From an uncultured Clostridia bacterium (GTDB taxonomy: Bacteria; Bacillota; Clostridia; Christensenellales; CAG-314), in contig CANOTO010000006.1 of assembly GCA_947570215.1 (NCBI GenBank), positions 74,819-136,112 on the forward strand: 61,294 bases of DNA. Reading direction: 5' to 3'. This document shows, in pieces, positions 45,020 through 54,269 of this stretch (positions are counted from its first letter, which is position 1; every line of letters starts with the position of its first letter). A program made the translations under genes and the position numbers. The notes below the pieces were generated by a model, which had not been told where the DNA came from, ran no database searches, and worked only from the letters and a program-made list of their open reading frames with translations.

Positions 45020-45088
45020 ATATGTAGATATTTCTACATATATTCTATTTGACGAGCGATATGAAAATACGAAGATAAATCTACATAT
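45020..45088. promoter_or_regulatory. Operator cluster for the XRE regulator
   Basis: ATATGTAGA-tatt-TCTACATAT (45020-45041) is a perfect 9-bp inverted repeat, and a further half-site TCTACATAT stands at 45080-45088. They lie between two divergent start codons, which suggests control of both genes. Confidence 0.75.
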
Positions 45089-45144
45089 TTACTTGCATAA
45101 TTTGATAGTTTGTCGTATTATGTTAAAAAGGAGAATGGTGCGCA

Positions 45145-45630
45145 ATGATACTGGCTTTTATAGGACAAAATAAAATCGACGGAAATATCGATAAATTAAA
45201 AAGCTGTATAAAGTGGTATTTGAATTTTTACTCAACCAAGGACGAATTAACCGTCTTGTGCGGAAATAAAAATCGATATGACGATATTGTAAGGGAATGC
45301 GTAGCCGAGTTGATTGGTAAAACCGTCTTGCCGGTTAAGCTGTGTTTGGTAGTGGCGGATTGTGAAAAAATAACGCAGGACGTATTGGACGAGTACTGCG
45401 ATTTGATTTGCATTTATCCCAGTTACAGCAAAGAAAAACAAATGTCTATCGATTATTCAATTGACAAGATGATAATGAATTCCGACCGCATATTATTTTA
45501 TGTCGACAGCGCCTTAAACAATGATGTCGGACTTTATTACAGGCGTGCGTTGTCGTACGGAAAAGTAACTGTTAATATGTATAAAACAATAGAAAAAGTA
45601 AATGTAGCTATTCATTCAAGCAAGCAATAA
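45145..45630 (+). CDS. SLOG-like protein of unknown function
   Basis: A 161-residue protein. It starts ILAFIGQNKIDGNIDKLKSC and later has LICIYPSYSKEKQMSIDYSIDKMIMNSDRILFYVD...GLYYRRALSYGKVTVNMY. That resembles the YpsA/DUF1273 branch of the SLOG (LOG/DprA-like Rossmann) superfamily, which binds nucleotide ligands and is frequent near defence or NAD-linked effectors. The resemblance is weak. AAGGAG at 45128-45133 is 11 bases from the ATG. Its promoter probably overlaps the TCTACATAT half-site. Confidence 0.5.
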   Translation: MILAFIGQNKIDGNIDKLKSCIKWYLNFYSTKDELTVLCGNKNRYDDIVRECVAELIGKTVLPVKLCLVVADCEKITQDVLDEYCDLICIYPSYSKEKQMSIDYSIDKMIMNSDRILFYVDSALNNDVGLYYRRALSYGKVTVNMYKTIEKVNVAIHSSKQ

Positions 45631-45751
45631 TGTTTTCCTAAACCTAAATTTAATATTCTTTATGAATAAATATATTGACAATGATTTGCCGTATTATGTA
45701 TACTTGAAGTAATATCGTTATCTTTTTTGTAGCCATTGTCGCGGGAATATT

Positions 45752-46375
45752 ATGAAAAATAAAAGGACGCTTATAGTCATTAGTATAATAGCAATCTTGG
45801 CGGTATTTATTTATGTCCAAGTAGTTGAAATAACGAACGAGAAAACCGACTATCAATGGGAATGGTGGGTAGTATTAGCCGCATTTATTTTATTGGAAGC
45901 TTTAGTTGTTCTAATAATATTTCTTGCAAACCGTCAAAAATACAAAAAACTGTGCGACGCTTATTGCAAAAAAGACTATTCTTCGGTAATTAAGCTAAGC
46001 AAATGTTTGACGTCCCGTTATTTGGATGAAAAAGCAAAGGATAACGGTCGTGTTTATTTAGCCGTTGCAAATTTCGAATTGGAAAATTACGATAAGTTTT
46101 TGGAAGAAATAGATAAAATACGACACGAAGATGTTGTGAGTAAAAAGTATTTTTGGCTTTGGGTATATAATCTTAAATTATCGCAAACGGAACAGCTCGA
46201 CTACTATAAAGAATGTCTGCAAAACTGTAAAGATAGCGAAAATAAAGAAAAAGCCCTAAGAATGCTGAACTTAATCGAAAAACGCCAAAGTAACAGCTAT
46301 GAAATGGATTCGTCCGATTTAGAGTTTGTAAAAGATATAACGTCCGATACGTTGAAAAATCTGATGCGCATATAA
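45752..46375 (+). CDS. Membrane protein with TPR-like cytoplasmic tail
   Basis: A 207-residue protein with two N-terminal membrane helices (about 6-23 and 39-60). A helical domain with alternating helix pairs follows (CDAYCKKDYSSVIKLSK, VYLAVANFELENYDKFLEEI, LKLSQTEQLDYYKECLQ), typical of tetratricopeptide-like repeats. No family recognised. It is AT-rich and in the same patch as the XRE and SLOG-like genes. Only a GGGA precedes the start. Confidence 0.6.
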   Translation: MKNKRTLIVISIIAILAVFIYVQVVEITNEKTDYQWEWWVVLAAFILLEALVVLIIFLANRQKYKKLCDAYCKKDYSSVIKLSKCLTSRYLDEKAKDNGRVYLAVANFELENYDKFLEEIDKIRHEDVVSKKYFWLWVYNLKLSQTEQLDYYKECLQNCKDSENKEKALRMLNLIEKRQSNSYEMDSSDLEFVKDITSDTLKNLMRI

Positions 46376-46441
46376 CTGCATTGCTGTTTCTGTTGCGGCT
46401 GCCGTAAACACTTTTTACGGGCGCCGTTCATATATTACAAT

Positions 46442-47755
46442 ATGAAACTGCAAGATATCCCCCGTAAGGTACACTTTGTCGGCATCGGCGGTATAGGTAT
46501 GAGCGGTTTGGCGCAGTACCTTGCCGCAAACGGTTATGTTGTTTCGGGCAGCGACCGTCAGGCAAACGACAGAACGGCAGCCTTGGCGCAAGCGGGCGTA
46601 ACAATACGTATAGGACACGACAAATCTAACGTCGGAGATGCGCAAATGGTGGTACGCACGTCCGCCGTACATAACGACAACGAAGAAGTTCGGCAGGCCT
46701 TGGCAAATAATATTCCCGTAATTCTGCGCGAACAGCTGTTGGGCGCAATTTTCAATTCGTTTCCCACGCGTATTGCGGTATGCGGAACGCACGGTAAAAC
46801 CACCGTTACGGCAATGCTGCACGAAATTTTGTCCGAATGCGGCGTTGCGCATACGGCGTTGATAGGCGGAGTTTACCACGGAAACAACTTCTACTTGGGC
46901 GAAGGCGTAATAGTCGCCGAAGCGTGCGAATACAACCGCAGCTTTCTCAACCTAAACCCCACGGTATGCGTATGCGTCAACGCCGAATACGACCACCCCG
47001 ATTGCTACGCCGACAAGGCGGAAATCCGCGAAGCCTTCCGCGCGTTTATGAACAACGTCGATCCAAACGGCGCGGTAGTGCTTCCGCGGGAGTTGGAGTA
47101 TTTGGACGTTGTTGCAAACCGCGTTTTTTACGACGATATCAAGGTCGAGAACGTACTCGTAAGCGACGGCGCAACAGAATTTTGCGCGCGGTTCGGCGAC
47201 GGCGCGTATTTTAACGTCCGCCTTGCCGTTCCGGGCAGACACAACGCGGTAAACGCTTCCGTTGCGTTGGCCGTCGGTAAATTGCTCGATATTCCGATTT
47301 CATCAGTTGTGCAGGCGTTATCGCGGTTCGACGGCGTAGACAGGCGCTGGACGGAGAGCGACGGCATATGCCAAATCGTCCGCGATTACGCGCATCACCC
47401 TACGGAAATAGCCTGCGCTGTAGACACGGCTGCGAGCGTAACGAGCGGTAGGGTAATATGCGTGTTTCAGCCGCATACGTATACCCGCACCAAGGCGTTT
47501 TTGCAAGAGTTCGTCAGTTGCTTTGCCAAGGCGGACAAGGTAGCGTATTTACCCGTATATTCCGCCCGTGAACAGCCAATCGACGGCGCGGATTCGCGTA
47601 CGCTTGCTTGTCTTGCGGCAAATAACGGTCAGGATGCAACCTACGTCGCCGATTTCGACGAAGCGGTAGACTGGATTAAACGGACGGTCGACAAAAACGA
47701 TATTTTGCTTATTTTGGGCGCGGGCGACGTGGCGGAAATCGCCGAAAGGCTGTAG
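46442..47755 (+). CDS. murC: UDP-N-acetylmuramate--L-alanine ligase
   Basis: A 437-residue Mur ligase that adds L-Ala to UDP-MurNAc, the first amino acid of the peptidoglycan stem. KVHFVGIGGIGMSGLAQ binds the UDP part, GTHGKTT (115-121) is the ATP loop, and EACEYNRSF and HHPTEI-type DYAHHPTEIAC are the family motifs. There is no visible Shine-Dalgarno site before the ATG; TACAAT directly abuts it. It is monocistronic in this window and ends at the small zinc-ribbon gene on the other strand. Confidence 0.95.
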   Translation: MKLQDIPRKVHFVGIGGIGMSGLAQYLAANGYVVSGSDRQANDRTAALAQAGVTIRIGHDKSNVGDAQMVVRTSAVHNDNEEVRQALANNIPVILREQLLGAIFNSFPTRIAVCGTHGKTTVTAMLHEILSECGVAHTALIGGVYHGNNFYLGEGVIVAEACEYNRSFLNLNPTVCVCVNAEYDHPDCYADKAEIREAFRAFMNNVDPNGAVVLPRELEYLDVVANRVFYDDIKVENVLVSDGATEFCARFGDGAYFNVRLAVPGRHNAVNASVALAVGKLLDIPISSVVQALSRFDGVDRRWTESDGICQIVRDYAHHPTEIACAVDTAASVTSGRVICVFQPHTYTRTKAFLQEFVSCFAKADKVAYLPVYSAREQPIDGADSRTLACLAANNGQDATYVADFDEAVDWIKRTVDKNDILLILGAGDVAEIAERL

Positions 47756-47758
47756 CCG

Positions 47759-47905
47759 TCAGGACAAGTATGCGATATCGCCGCCGCATTCGGAACAAAC
47801 GTATGCGTTTTTCTCCGCGCATTTGGGGCAGGACTTTTGACGGCACTTGGTGCATATGCAGTAGTCGTTGTTGTCTATTTCGTTGTTACAGGAAAAACAT
47901 TTCAT
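47759..47905 (-). CDS. Very small zinc-ribbon protein
   Basis: A 48-residue frame on the minus strand. It reads MKCFSCNNEIDNNDYC, then CTKCRQKSCPKCAEK and YVCSECGGDI, with five CxxC or CxC-type pairs able to hold two zinc ions. The regular Cys spacing over its whole length supports a real gene. It has no partner domain. It lies just past a terminator-like hairpin, so it may be read from its own weak promoter or by read-through of the DUF3737 transcript. Its stop codon is 4 bases past the murC stop, tail to tail. Confidence 0.65.
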   Translation of the reverse strand: MKCFSCNNEIDNNDYCICTKCRQKSCPKCAEKNAYVCSECGGDIAYLS

Positions 47906-47910
47906 AGTAT

Positions 47911-47950
47911 AAAACCCCCGTTTTGATTATTTACAAAGCGGGGGCTTTTT
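47911..47950. terminator. Bidirectional terminator between murC and the DUF3737 gene
   Basis: AACCCCCG and CGGGGG(C)TT arms, with A4 on one side and T5 on the other. Confidence 0.8.
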
Positions 47951-47991
47951 ATGTTGTTTGGGTTAAATTTCGGTAAAAATTTTATTATAAC

Positions 47992-48831
47992 TTATTTACG
48001 CGTTTTAATTACGCATTTACCGTCCGAAACGGAGTTTTCCAACACCGTTTCGCCTATTTCGTCGGCAGTTATTTCTCCCGATAACGGGTTCTTGACGGAT
48101 TCGATACGCCCGACGATATCGGCTTTTACGTCCGAATATTCGAAAGCCAAGTCGCACTCTTCCGTTTTGCAGTTAATGAGCGTAAGTCCCTTGCAGTAGC
48201 ACAAGGGCTGCGTTCCGACGATTGTACAGTCGATAAAGGTAACGTTTTCCGAATACCAGGCAAGATATTCGCCTTTAACTACACTGTTGCGTACCGTAAC
48301 GTTCTTCGCGTGCCAAAACGCGTCCTTCGTATCCAATACGCAGTCGTTTATTTGTGCGTTCTGCACGTATTGGAAGGAATACTTACCCTTGAATTCCACG
48401 TTAGTAAGCTTGATGTTCGAGCTTTCGAACATAAAGTATTCCGCTACGTAATGTCCGCCCGTAACGGTAACGCCGTCGCATTTCCAGCCGAATTCCGGCG
48501 AGTCGGCGTCGCAGTCCGCAAGCGTCAGATTTTTGCATTCGCGGCAAGCCTTTATGCCGTTAATACTGCATTTTACAAGCCGAGCGTTACGGTCGTACCA
48601 CATGGCCGCGCGGCAGGTGTCGTACAGACGGCTGTCGGACATCTCGAAATTTATTCCGTGCCACAACGGGTAGCGCAGATAGAAGTCGCAGTCCTCCACA
48701 ATAAAATCTCGGCATTCTTTAAGCGCGGATTCGCCGTCTTCCATTCCTGCGAAACGGCATTTTGCAACCGTTGAGTTTTTAAGGTTATACAGTGCGCGTT
48801 CTTCTCCGAAGGTTTTGTTCTCGATTTTCAT
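47992..48831 (-). CDS. DUF3737 family pentapeptide-like protein
   Basis: A 279-residue protein made of right-handed beta-helix-like repeats (NLTLADCDADSPEF, VTVTGGHYVAEYFMFESSNIKLTNV, AFWHAKNVTVRNSVVKGEYLAW). It matches the DUF3737 family common in gut Bacillota. The N terminus 'KTFGEERALYNLKNSTVAKCRFAGMEDGESALKEC' is a family mark. No enzymatic motif. It is cytoplasmic, monocistronic and leftward. Confidence 0.85.
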   Translation of the reverse strand: MKIENKTFGEERALYNLKNSTVAKCRFAGMEDGESALKECRDFIVEDCDFYLRYPLWHGINFEMSDSRLYDTCRAAMWYDRNARLVKCSINGIKACRECKNLTLADCDADSPEFGWKCDGVTVTGGHYVAEYFMFESSNIKLTNVEFKGKYSFQYVQNAQINDCVLDTKDAFWHAKNVTVRNSVVKGEYLAWYSENVTFIDCTIVGTQPLCYCKGLTLINCKTEECDLAFEYSDVKADIVGRIESVKNPLSGEITADEIGETVLENSVSDGKCVIKTRK

Positions 48832-49068
48832 TCTTTCTCCTTTGCAGAGTTCGAAGTATGTAAACTTAATACTTTTCTAATCGCCCGATTCGCCGTAGCC
48901 ACGGCGAGACTTTTGTTCGTTTATTATATATTAAATCTTATTTTTTTGCAACGATATACGAATACGCGCGGAGCGCTCGTCCCAATAGAAACCGTAAAAA
49001 GAAAAAAACGTTGCAAATACGCAAAAATTATGATATGCTTTAATCAACGAAAAACAGGGAGATCCGTT

Positions 49069-49548
49069 ATGAGCAAGGAATCGGAAGCGAAATCGATGTA
49101 TAATACGCTGTGCGCTACTTTGGACAATATTAAGTGGCATTACAGCAAGGAAGAAGAAAATTTAGTCGTGCGCACGTCGGCGGTAGGCGAAGATCTGTCT
49201 ATGAAGCTGTATATCAAGGTAGACGCGGATCGCTCGGTTATGTATCTCAAGTCGGGCATGCCCTATACCGTACCGCAGGATAAGATAGACGAATTGTGCA
49301 AGGCGGTAATAATCGCCAATTGGGCTATGCTCAACGGCAGTTTCGAGATGGACGTTAACGACGGGTATATCGCGTTTAAGCTTATCGTTCCCTTTATGGA
49401 AAGCATAGTCAGCGAAAAGGTGTGTCGCTATATGATAAATCTTTCATGCGATATGGTAGACAGGTTTAACGACAAATTTCAAAAGCTCGCGGACAATAAA
49501 ATGACGCTTAACGAATTCAAGGAATTTACTGCGCAGGCATTCAAATAA
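49069..49548 (+). CDS. YbjN-domain protein
   Basis: A 159-residue cytoplasmic protein resembling the YbjN/bacterial sensory regulator fold (mixed alpha-beta, type III chaperone-like): NIKWHYSKEEENLVVRTSAVGED, ...ANWAMLNGSFEMDVNDGYIAFKLIVPF. The ATG at 49069 is preferred over frames from 48913 because AGGGAG precedes it. The role is unknown. It ends in a clear terminator. Confidence 0.72.
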   Translation: MSKESEAKSMYNTLCATLDNIKWHYSKEEENLVVRTSAVGEDLSMKLYIKVDADRSVMYLKSGMPYTVPQDKIDELCKAVIIANWAMLNGSFEMDVNDGYIAFKLIVPFMESIVSEKVCRYMINLSCDMVDRFNDKFQKLADNKMTLNEFKEFTAQAFK

Positions 49549-49560
49549 AGCGATATGCAA

Positions 49561-49598
49561 AACGGCTTAAAATATATTTAAGCCGTTAATTTTTTTTG
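49561..49598 (+). terminator. Terminator of the YbjN-like gene
   Basis: AACGGCTTAAA and TTTAAGCCGTT form a perfect 11-bp stem, followed by a T8 tail. Confidence 0.9.
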
Positions 49599-49640
49599 TG
49601 TTTTTTGACGGTAATGCAACGCTATCCTACGATTGACAAT

Positions 49641-50309
49641 TTATTCGTCGTTTGCCGTTGCTTCTTTTTGTTCCTCGTCGGGCGCGTTCAATTCTATCTC
49701 GTTGTCTAACGGATTGTCGTAGATTTCCGCGGTTACCTCCCGTTGGTCGCCCAATTTCTCTGCTTTTTCTTCCGCCGTGGGGACGTTGGGTACGTATCGC
49801 GTTTGCAGCTTGTTTATTTCGAAGTTGATGGTGTTAAAAGACAGTCCCAACGTGTTTTTGAAGCTGTCGGCAAGCAGACAGCGGAAGGTATCTATTGTTT
49901 CCGCTACGTTATCCGCGTTTACGTTTACTCTAAGAGTAATGGCAAAGCCCTTCTTTTCGTCGGAGCGGATTTTCGTTTTGCGTACCGTAATACCGGCAGT
50001 TTGCTTCGCGCAGCTGTTAACAATGTTTTTTACGACCTTCGCCGTGGTACGGGTGGCGCTTTCGCTGTCGCAGAACAGCAGCACTTGTTTGACGTTTTCG
50101 CGTTCGGAGAAGTTGACGTATATCAGATATACCGATAACCCGAGATAAAGCAAAAACAGCACAATAATAAGCGACGTCAATACGCCGTTGTTTACAGCTA
50201 TTTCGTTTTCGGGAAATACCGCCGTCATATCGAGCAACGTAATAATGGCAAATACCAACGTAATACATATTTGCGCTACGACTACAACCTTTTCCGCAAG
50301 CTTACGCAT
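49641..50309 (-). CDS. AmaP-like membrane protein (Asp23 anchor family)
   Basis: A protein of about 222 residues with two N-terminal membrane helices (KLAEKVVVVAQICITLVFAIITLL and VLTSLIIVLFLLYLGLSVYLIYVNF). An Asp23/Gls24-like domain (GITVRKTKIRSDEKKGFAITLRVNVNADN ... CLLADSFKNTLGLSFNTINFEIN) and an acidic tail follow. This is the plan of AmaP, which anchors Asp23 to the membrane for envelope stress. No asp23 gene is adjacent. The start at about 50309 is chosen because the membrane helix begins right after it; the frame extends upstream to 50420 through a TTG. Confidence 0.75.
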   Translation of the reverse strand: MRKLAEKVVVVAQICITLVFAIITLLDMTAVFPENEIAVNNGVLTSLIIVLFLLYLGLSVYLIYVNFSERENVKQVLLFCDSESATRTTAKVVKNIVNSCAKQTAGITVRKTKIRSDEKKGFAITLRVNVNADNVAETIDTFRCLLADSFKNTLGLSFNTINFEINKLQTRYVPNVPTAEEKAEKLGDQREVTAEIYDNPLDNEIELNAPDEEQKEATANDE

Positions 50310-50502
50310 AATACACCTCGCATTTAGTATACGCCTATTTGTCGTTGCTAATACTATTTTGCCGTTATAATAGCGCAAGAAAAAGCTTTTGATAAAATCC
50401 GCCGTAGGTAAAAAACGCAAAAAAAGTTTATACCATATATTGACAAAAGTATCCGAGTTATATTAAAATTTTTTACAGACGACAACGGAGAATCGTACAG
50501 CT

Positions 50503-52683
50503 ATGAACGAACGCGGATTGCAAAGTAATTTAATAGAGCTTATTTTGGAATATCTCGGCTCGAACAAAGACGTTAACGAGCCCGTTTCCGATTCGCTCGA
50601 TCAACGTACGGCGACGGCGCTCGTCAACTTTATCGACGAAATTCCCGGCGGATTTTTAATTTACCGCGCCTACGGCGACGAAGAAATTATTTACGCCAAT
50701 AAAGCGCTTATCAAAATTTTCAAATGCCGTTCGTTGCAGGAACTTCGAAAGCATACGGGCAATTCGTTCAAGGGAATAGTTCATCCCGTCGACCTCGAAG
50801 CCGTGGAAAACAGCATCGCTCGGCAGATTGCGCAAAACACAGACAATATGGATTACGTCGAGTATCGCATTCGCCGCAGGGACGGAGCGGTACGTTGGGT
50901 GCAAGATTACGGACACTTTGTGCATACCGAGGCTGTCGGAGATATTTTTTACGTGTTTATCAGCGACGTAACGGAAGAACGAAACCGCCGTATGGAAGAA
51001 ACCGCGGCGTTAATTAGCGAGAAAGAGCACAAAATTCAAACTTTAATAGAAGAATACGACAAGGAACGCAAGCTTATCAATCAAGAGCATTTGCGTAGGT
51101 TAGAAGTAATAGAAGGCTTGTCCGTCAACTACGACACGATATTGTACGTGGATTTAGACGCAGACAAAATGCTGCCGTATCGCGTAAGCCGCCGCGTTGA
51201 AAGCGAATTCGAAGAGACGGACCGACCGCGCGCGTTTAAGTCGTATGTAAAGGGATACGCAGCCGAATGGGTGTATCCCGACGATATGGAAACGTTTTTG
51301 CGCGCTACCGACCGCGCGTATATCAAGCGCAAGCTTTCCGACGATAAGACGTTTTTTATCAATTACCGCCTTGTGGAAGACGGAGCAATAAGCCACATGC
51401 AGCTGCGCGTCGTTAACGTCGGCAGCGAAAGGCATATTTCTCAGATAGTTATAGGCTCGCGCAATATCGAAGAAGAAATTCGCCGAGACCTGAACCGAAT
51501 GAAAGTGTTGGAAGATGCTCTCAATAACGCCAAGTCGGCGAACGTTGCCAAGAACACGTTTTTGTCTAATATGTCGCACGATATGCGTACTCCGCTAAAC
51601 GCCGTATTCGGGTATACCGCGTTGGCAAAGCACGGCGCGGACGCCAAAACGCGCGAATATTTAGATAAGATAGACGCGTCTGGTCAGCAATTGCTGGAGC
51701 TTATAGACAAGGTGCTTGCGATTTCGCAAATAGAATCCAGCGAAACAGAGCTTGTCGGCGCAGAGCATAATTTGGGACAAATTGTGCGCAAAGCGTACGA
51801 TTATGCTTTGACGTTGTCGGGCGACAAGCGGCTGAACATTACTTGCGACGTGTCGAAAATTACAAACTTTGACGTGATATGCGACGGAGACAAGCTGGAG
51901 CAATCGCTGTTTCATATAGTAAGCAACGCCGTCAAGTATACGGAAAACGGCGGCAGCGTGGCAATTGCGGCAGCGGAAACGCAGCGGCTTCCCAACGGAT
52001 ATTCCGTTTACGAGTTATCCGTTACCGACAACGGGGTCGGAATAAACAAGGATTCGTTAGAGCATATCTTCGAACCGTTCGAGCGAATACGCAATACGAC
52101 ATTTAGCGGAGTATTCGGCACCGGGCTGGGTCTGACGATTACCAAGCGGTACATAGATGCTATGGGCGGAAGAATAGCGGTGGAAAGCGACGAAGGCAAG
52201 GGCAGCAGATTTACCGTTACGCTCAATTTGCCCGCTGTGGAAACGGGCGAAAGGCTGGCGTTCACCGCGGAGGAATTGGTTAGGGAGTTTGACGGGCGTA
52301 AGATTCTGCTTGTGGACGACAATGAAATCAATTTGGAAATAGAACAGGAAATATTGGAAGATATCGGCTTTGTTATAGATACTGCGCAGAACGGACGGCA
52401 GGCGGTGGACAGAATAACGGAATGTCGCTCCGACGAATACGCGCTGATTTTGATGGATATACAAATGCCCGTTATGGACGGTCGGCAAGCCACCAAGGAA
52501 ATACGCGGACTGCCCGACAAGGCGAAAGCAAGCGTTCCCGTTATTGCGTTATCCGCCAACGCATTTGAAAGCGATCGTAAGCTGTCGTTGGAATACGGCT
52601 TGGACGAACATTTGACCAAGCCGCTCGACATACCCAATTTGCTCAAAACGGTATCCTTGGTACTGCGTTCGCGCGGTAAATAG
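50503..52683 (+). CDS. Hybrid sensor histidine kinase (PAS-HisKA-HATPase-REC)
   Basis: A 726-residue soluble kinase. A PAS domain spans about residues 45-165 (FIDEIPGGFLIYRAYGDEEIIYANKALIKIF ... WVQDYGHFVHTE). A coiled linker and a second PAS-like region (about 205-330) follow, then HisKA with SHDMRTPLN (His359), HATPase boxes (HIVSNAVKYTENGG; TDNGVGI; GTGLGLTI) and a receiver domain (LLVDDNE; phospho-acceptor Asp652 in LMDIQMP). No membrane segment, so it senses something inside the cell. No output regulator is adjacent; the sigma-factor operon follows after 180 bases. The start has ACGGAG about 13 bases upstream. Confidence 0.93.
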   Translation: MNERGLQSNLIELILEYLGSNKDVNEPVSDSLDQRTATALVNFIDEIPGGFLIYRAYGDEEIIYANKALIKIFKCRSLQELRKHTGNSFKGIVHPVDLEAVENSIARQIAQNTDNMDYVEYRIRRRDGAVRWVQDYGHFVHTEAVGDIFYVFISDVTEERNRRMEETAALISEKEHKIQTLIEEYDKERKLINQEHLRRLEVIEGLSVNYDTILYVDLDADKMLPYRVSRRVESEFEETDRPRAFKSYVKGYAAEWVYPDDMETFLRATDRAYIKRKLSDDKTFFINYRLVEDGAISHMQLRVVNVGSERHISQIVIGSRNIEEEIRRDLNRMKVLEDALNNAKSANVAKNTFLSNMSHDMRTPLNAVFGYTALAKHGADAKTREYLDKIDASGQQLLELIDKVLAISQIESSETELVGAEHNLGQIVRKAYDYALTLSGDKRLNITCDVSKITNFDVICDGDKLEQSLFHIVSNAVKYTENGGSVAIAAAETQRLPNGYSVYELSVTDNGVGINKDSLEHIFEPFERIRNTTFSGVFGTGLGLTITKRYIDAMGGRIAVESDEGKGSRFTVTLNLPAVETGERLAFTAEELVREFDGRKILLVDDNEINLEIEQEILEDIGFVIDTAQNGRQAVDRITECRSDEYALILMDIQMPVMDGRQATKEIRGLPDKAKASVPVIALSANAFESDRKLSLEYGLDEHLTKPLDIPNLLKTVSLVLRSRGK

Positions 52684-52863
52684 AAATGATTATTTATGTA
52701 CAAATATATGTAGGAAAACGGAGCTCGGATGTAATCGGGCTCTGTTTTTTTTGAAAAAACGCCTTCTTTTTCCCGAGAAAGGTAACAACTTTTACATATC
52801 GCTTGATAAAATATTTGGACAATGATAAAATAATCTTACTATAAACGCGGAAAAGATGGAATT

Positions 52864-53394
52864 ATGTCGAAATATGTCAAAGAAGTTAACGAATGCTTGC
52901 TAAAAATCCAACGTGGCGACAAAACACAGTTCGAAGAACTGTACAAATTGACTGCCAACCATCTGCGTTCTACTGCGGCGATGTATTTGTCTAACAAAGA
53001 TTTTATCGAAGATGTACTTTCGGAAGCGTACAAGAAGGTTTACACCTACAACGAGTCTTTCGATTACGATCGGGACGGCTTTAACTGGCTGTGCAAAATC
53101 GTTCAGAACGTAGCTCTTTCCAAAAACACTGCAGAAAAGCGCGCAGCGTTTCTCGAAGAAGAATACCGCAAAAATTCGGAATTGCGTTACTTGCGGGATG
53201 ATTTTGCCGATGCGGAATTAAACTCGATACTAAGCGTGTTGGACGAGCCTGATAAATCGATAGCTTACCGCTGGTTTTTCTTTGCCGACACGCAGGAAGA
53301 AATAGGCAAGCATTACGGCGTGTCCAAGGTGGCTGTATGCAAGCGGTTAAAAAGAATTTGCAAAAAATTGAAAAATTATATTGACGACGAGTAA
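52864..53394 (+). CDS. ECF-like RNA polymerase sigma factor
   Basis: A 176-residue sigma-70 family protein with region 2 (FEELYKLTANHLRSTAAMYLSNKDFIEDVLSEAYKKVYTY...GFNWLCKIVQNVA) and region 4 with a helix-turn-helix (DTQEEIGKHYGVSKVAVCKRLKRICKKLKNYI). No region 3. Downstream are a secreted protease-like protein and a membrane protein with anti-sigma layout, so it probably answers an envelope signal. Its own target promoter sequence is not evident. The gap before it (52684-52863) holds only small hairpins. Confidence 0.9.
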   Translation: MSKYVKEVNECLLKIQRGDKTQFEELYKLTANHLRSTAAMYLSNKDFIEDVLSEAYKKVYTYNESFDYDRDGFNWLCKIVQNVALSKNTAEKRAAFLEEEYRKNSELRYLRDDFADAELNSILSVLDEPDKSIAYRWFFFADTQEEIGKHYGVSKVAVCKRLKRICKKLKNYIDDE

Positions 53395-53452
53395 ACTTAT
53401 TTACAAGTTGTTCGGTATATAGAATACATTAAACAAATGGGGACTTATACTA

Positions 53453-54262
53453 ATGACAAGAACAAAAACATTTATTACCGTTGCAATACTGCTTGCGTTT
53501 GTTTCCGTTTTCGGAGCGTGGACGGGCAGCAATAACGTGGAAAACCGCTATGCCGACGCTCAGTTGTATTCAACCTACGCAAGCGAAACGATAAATTATA
53601 CAAAAAGAATTATTACGGCAGAAAATTATACTGATGGTAATTGTCCGTTTTATTACGGAACGTCTGAAATGACAAATGCTTGCGGAGCCGTAGCAGGATC
53701 GGAAATTGTAGCGTTCTATGATAAGTACTATCCTAATCTTATTCCCAATTGGGTTTCGTATTATCCGGCTACTGGCAAATACCGTTTTCAGGACTCAACT
53801 TACGTTCCTGCTTTGTCCAGAGAGTTATACACGCTTATGCGCACCAACGTCGACGACGTGGGTGTAAGTCGTACCGACTTCCTTAACGGTTTGACAAGCT
53901 ATATTAACGGTAAGGGATATCAAGTAAATTATCAAAGCGTTAAAAGCGGCAAAACAATAGACTTTGCCCAGTGTAGAAATGCAATAGATAATAACAAGGT
54001 AATAGCGTTGTTTTCATTGCCGACTACTGTTTACGATATGTCCGAAGGAACCAATCGCGACAGCTATATGTCTATAAATATAGGTAGCGCGCATATAATG
54101 GTAGTTTTCGGATATATACAAATAGAGTATTATAATAATAGCGGTTTGTTCCGCACGGATACGTACTTATACGCTGCAATGGGCAAAGTGGGTTATAATT
54201 ACGTGTTGTATAAAATAGATTCGACAACGACGGAAGCGGCGTACATAGTAAACATTCAATAG
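53453..54262 (+). CDS. Secreted C39-like cysteine peptidase
   Basis: A 269-residue exported protein (signal helix about 7-23). NACGAVAGSEIVAFYDKYYP holds Cys77, in the Q/N-x-x-C-G-P/A setting of papain-like C39 peptidases. GSAHIMVVFGY gives the His214 of the catalytic pair, followed by a Tyr/Asn-rich end. It resembles the C39_2 family of stand-alone peptidases. It lies between a sigma factor and its probable anti-sigma factor and may act on the latter's outer domain (inference). The region is AT-richer than the flanking housekeeping genes. Confidence 0.68.
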   Translation: MTRTKTFITVAILLAFVSVFGAWTGSNNVENRYADAQLYSTYASETINYTKRIITAENYTDGNCPFYYGTSEMTNACGAVAGSEIVAFYDKYYPNLIPNWVSYYPATGKYRFQDSTYVPALSRELYTLMRTNVDDVGVSRTDFLNGLTSYINGKGYQVNYQSVKSGKTIDFAQCRNAIDNNKVIALFSLPTTVYDMSEGTNRDSYMSINIGSAHIMVVFGYIQIEYYNNSGLFRTDTYLYAAMGKVGYNYVLYKIDSTTTEAAYIVNIQ

Positions 54263-54269
54263 GAGCCAT

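Noticed and set aside
45135..45173. Short ATG frame overlapping the start of the SLOG-like gene
   Set aside because: Only 12 codons; AAGGAG is too close to it (1 base), and the frame from 45145 carries the recognisable protein.
46413..46441. TTTTAC/TACAAT as the murC promoter
   Set aside because: The -10 would touch the ATG, so transcription would begin inside the gene; more likely chance or a site for an internal transcript.
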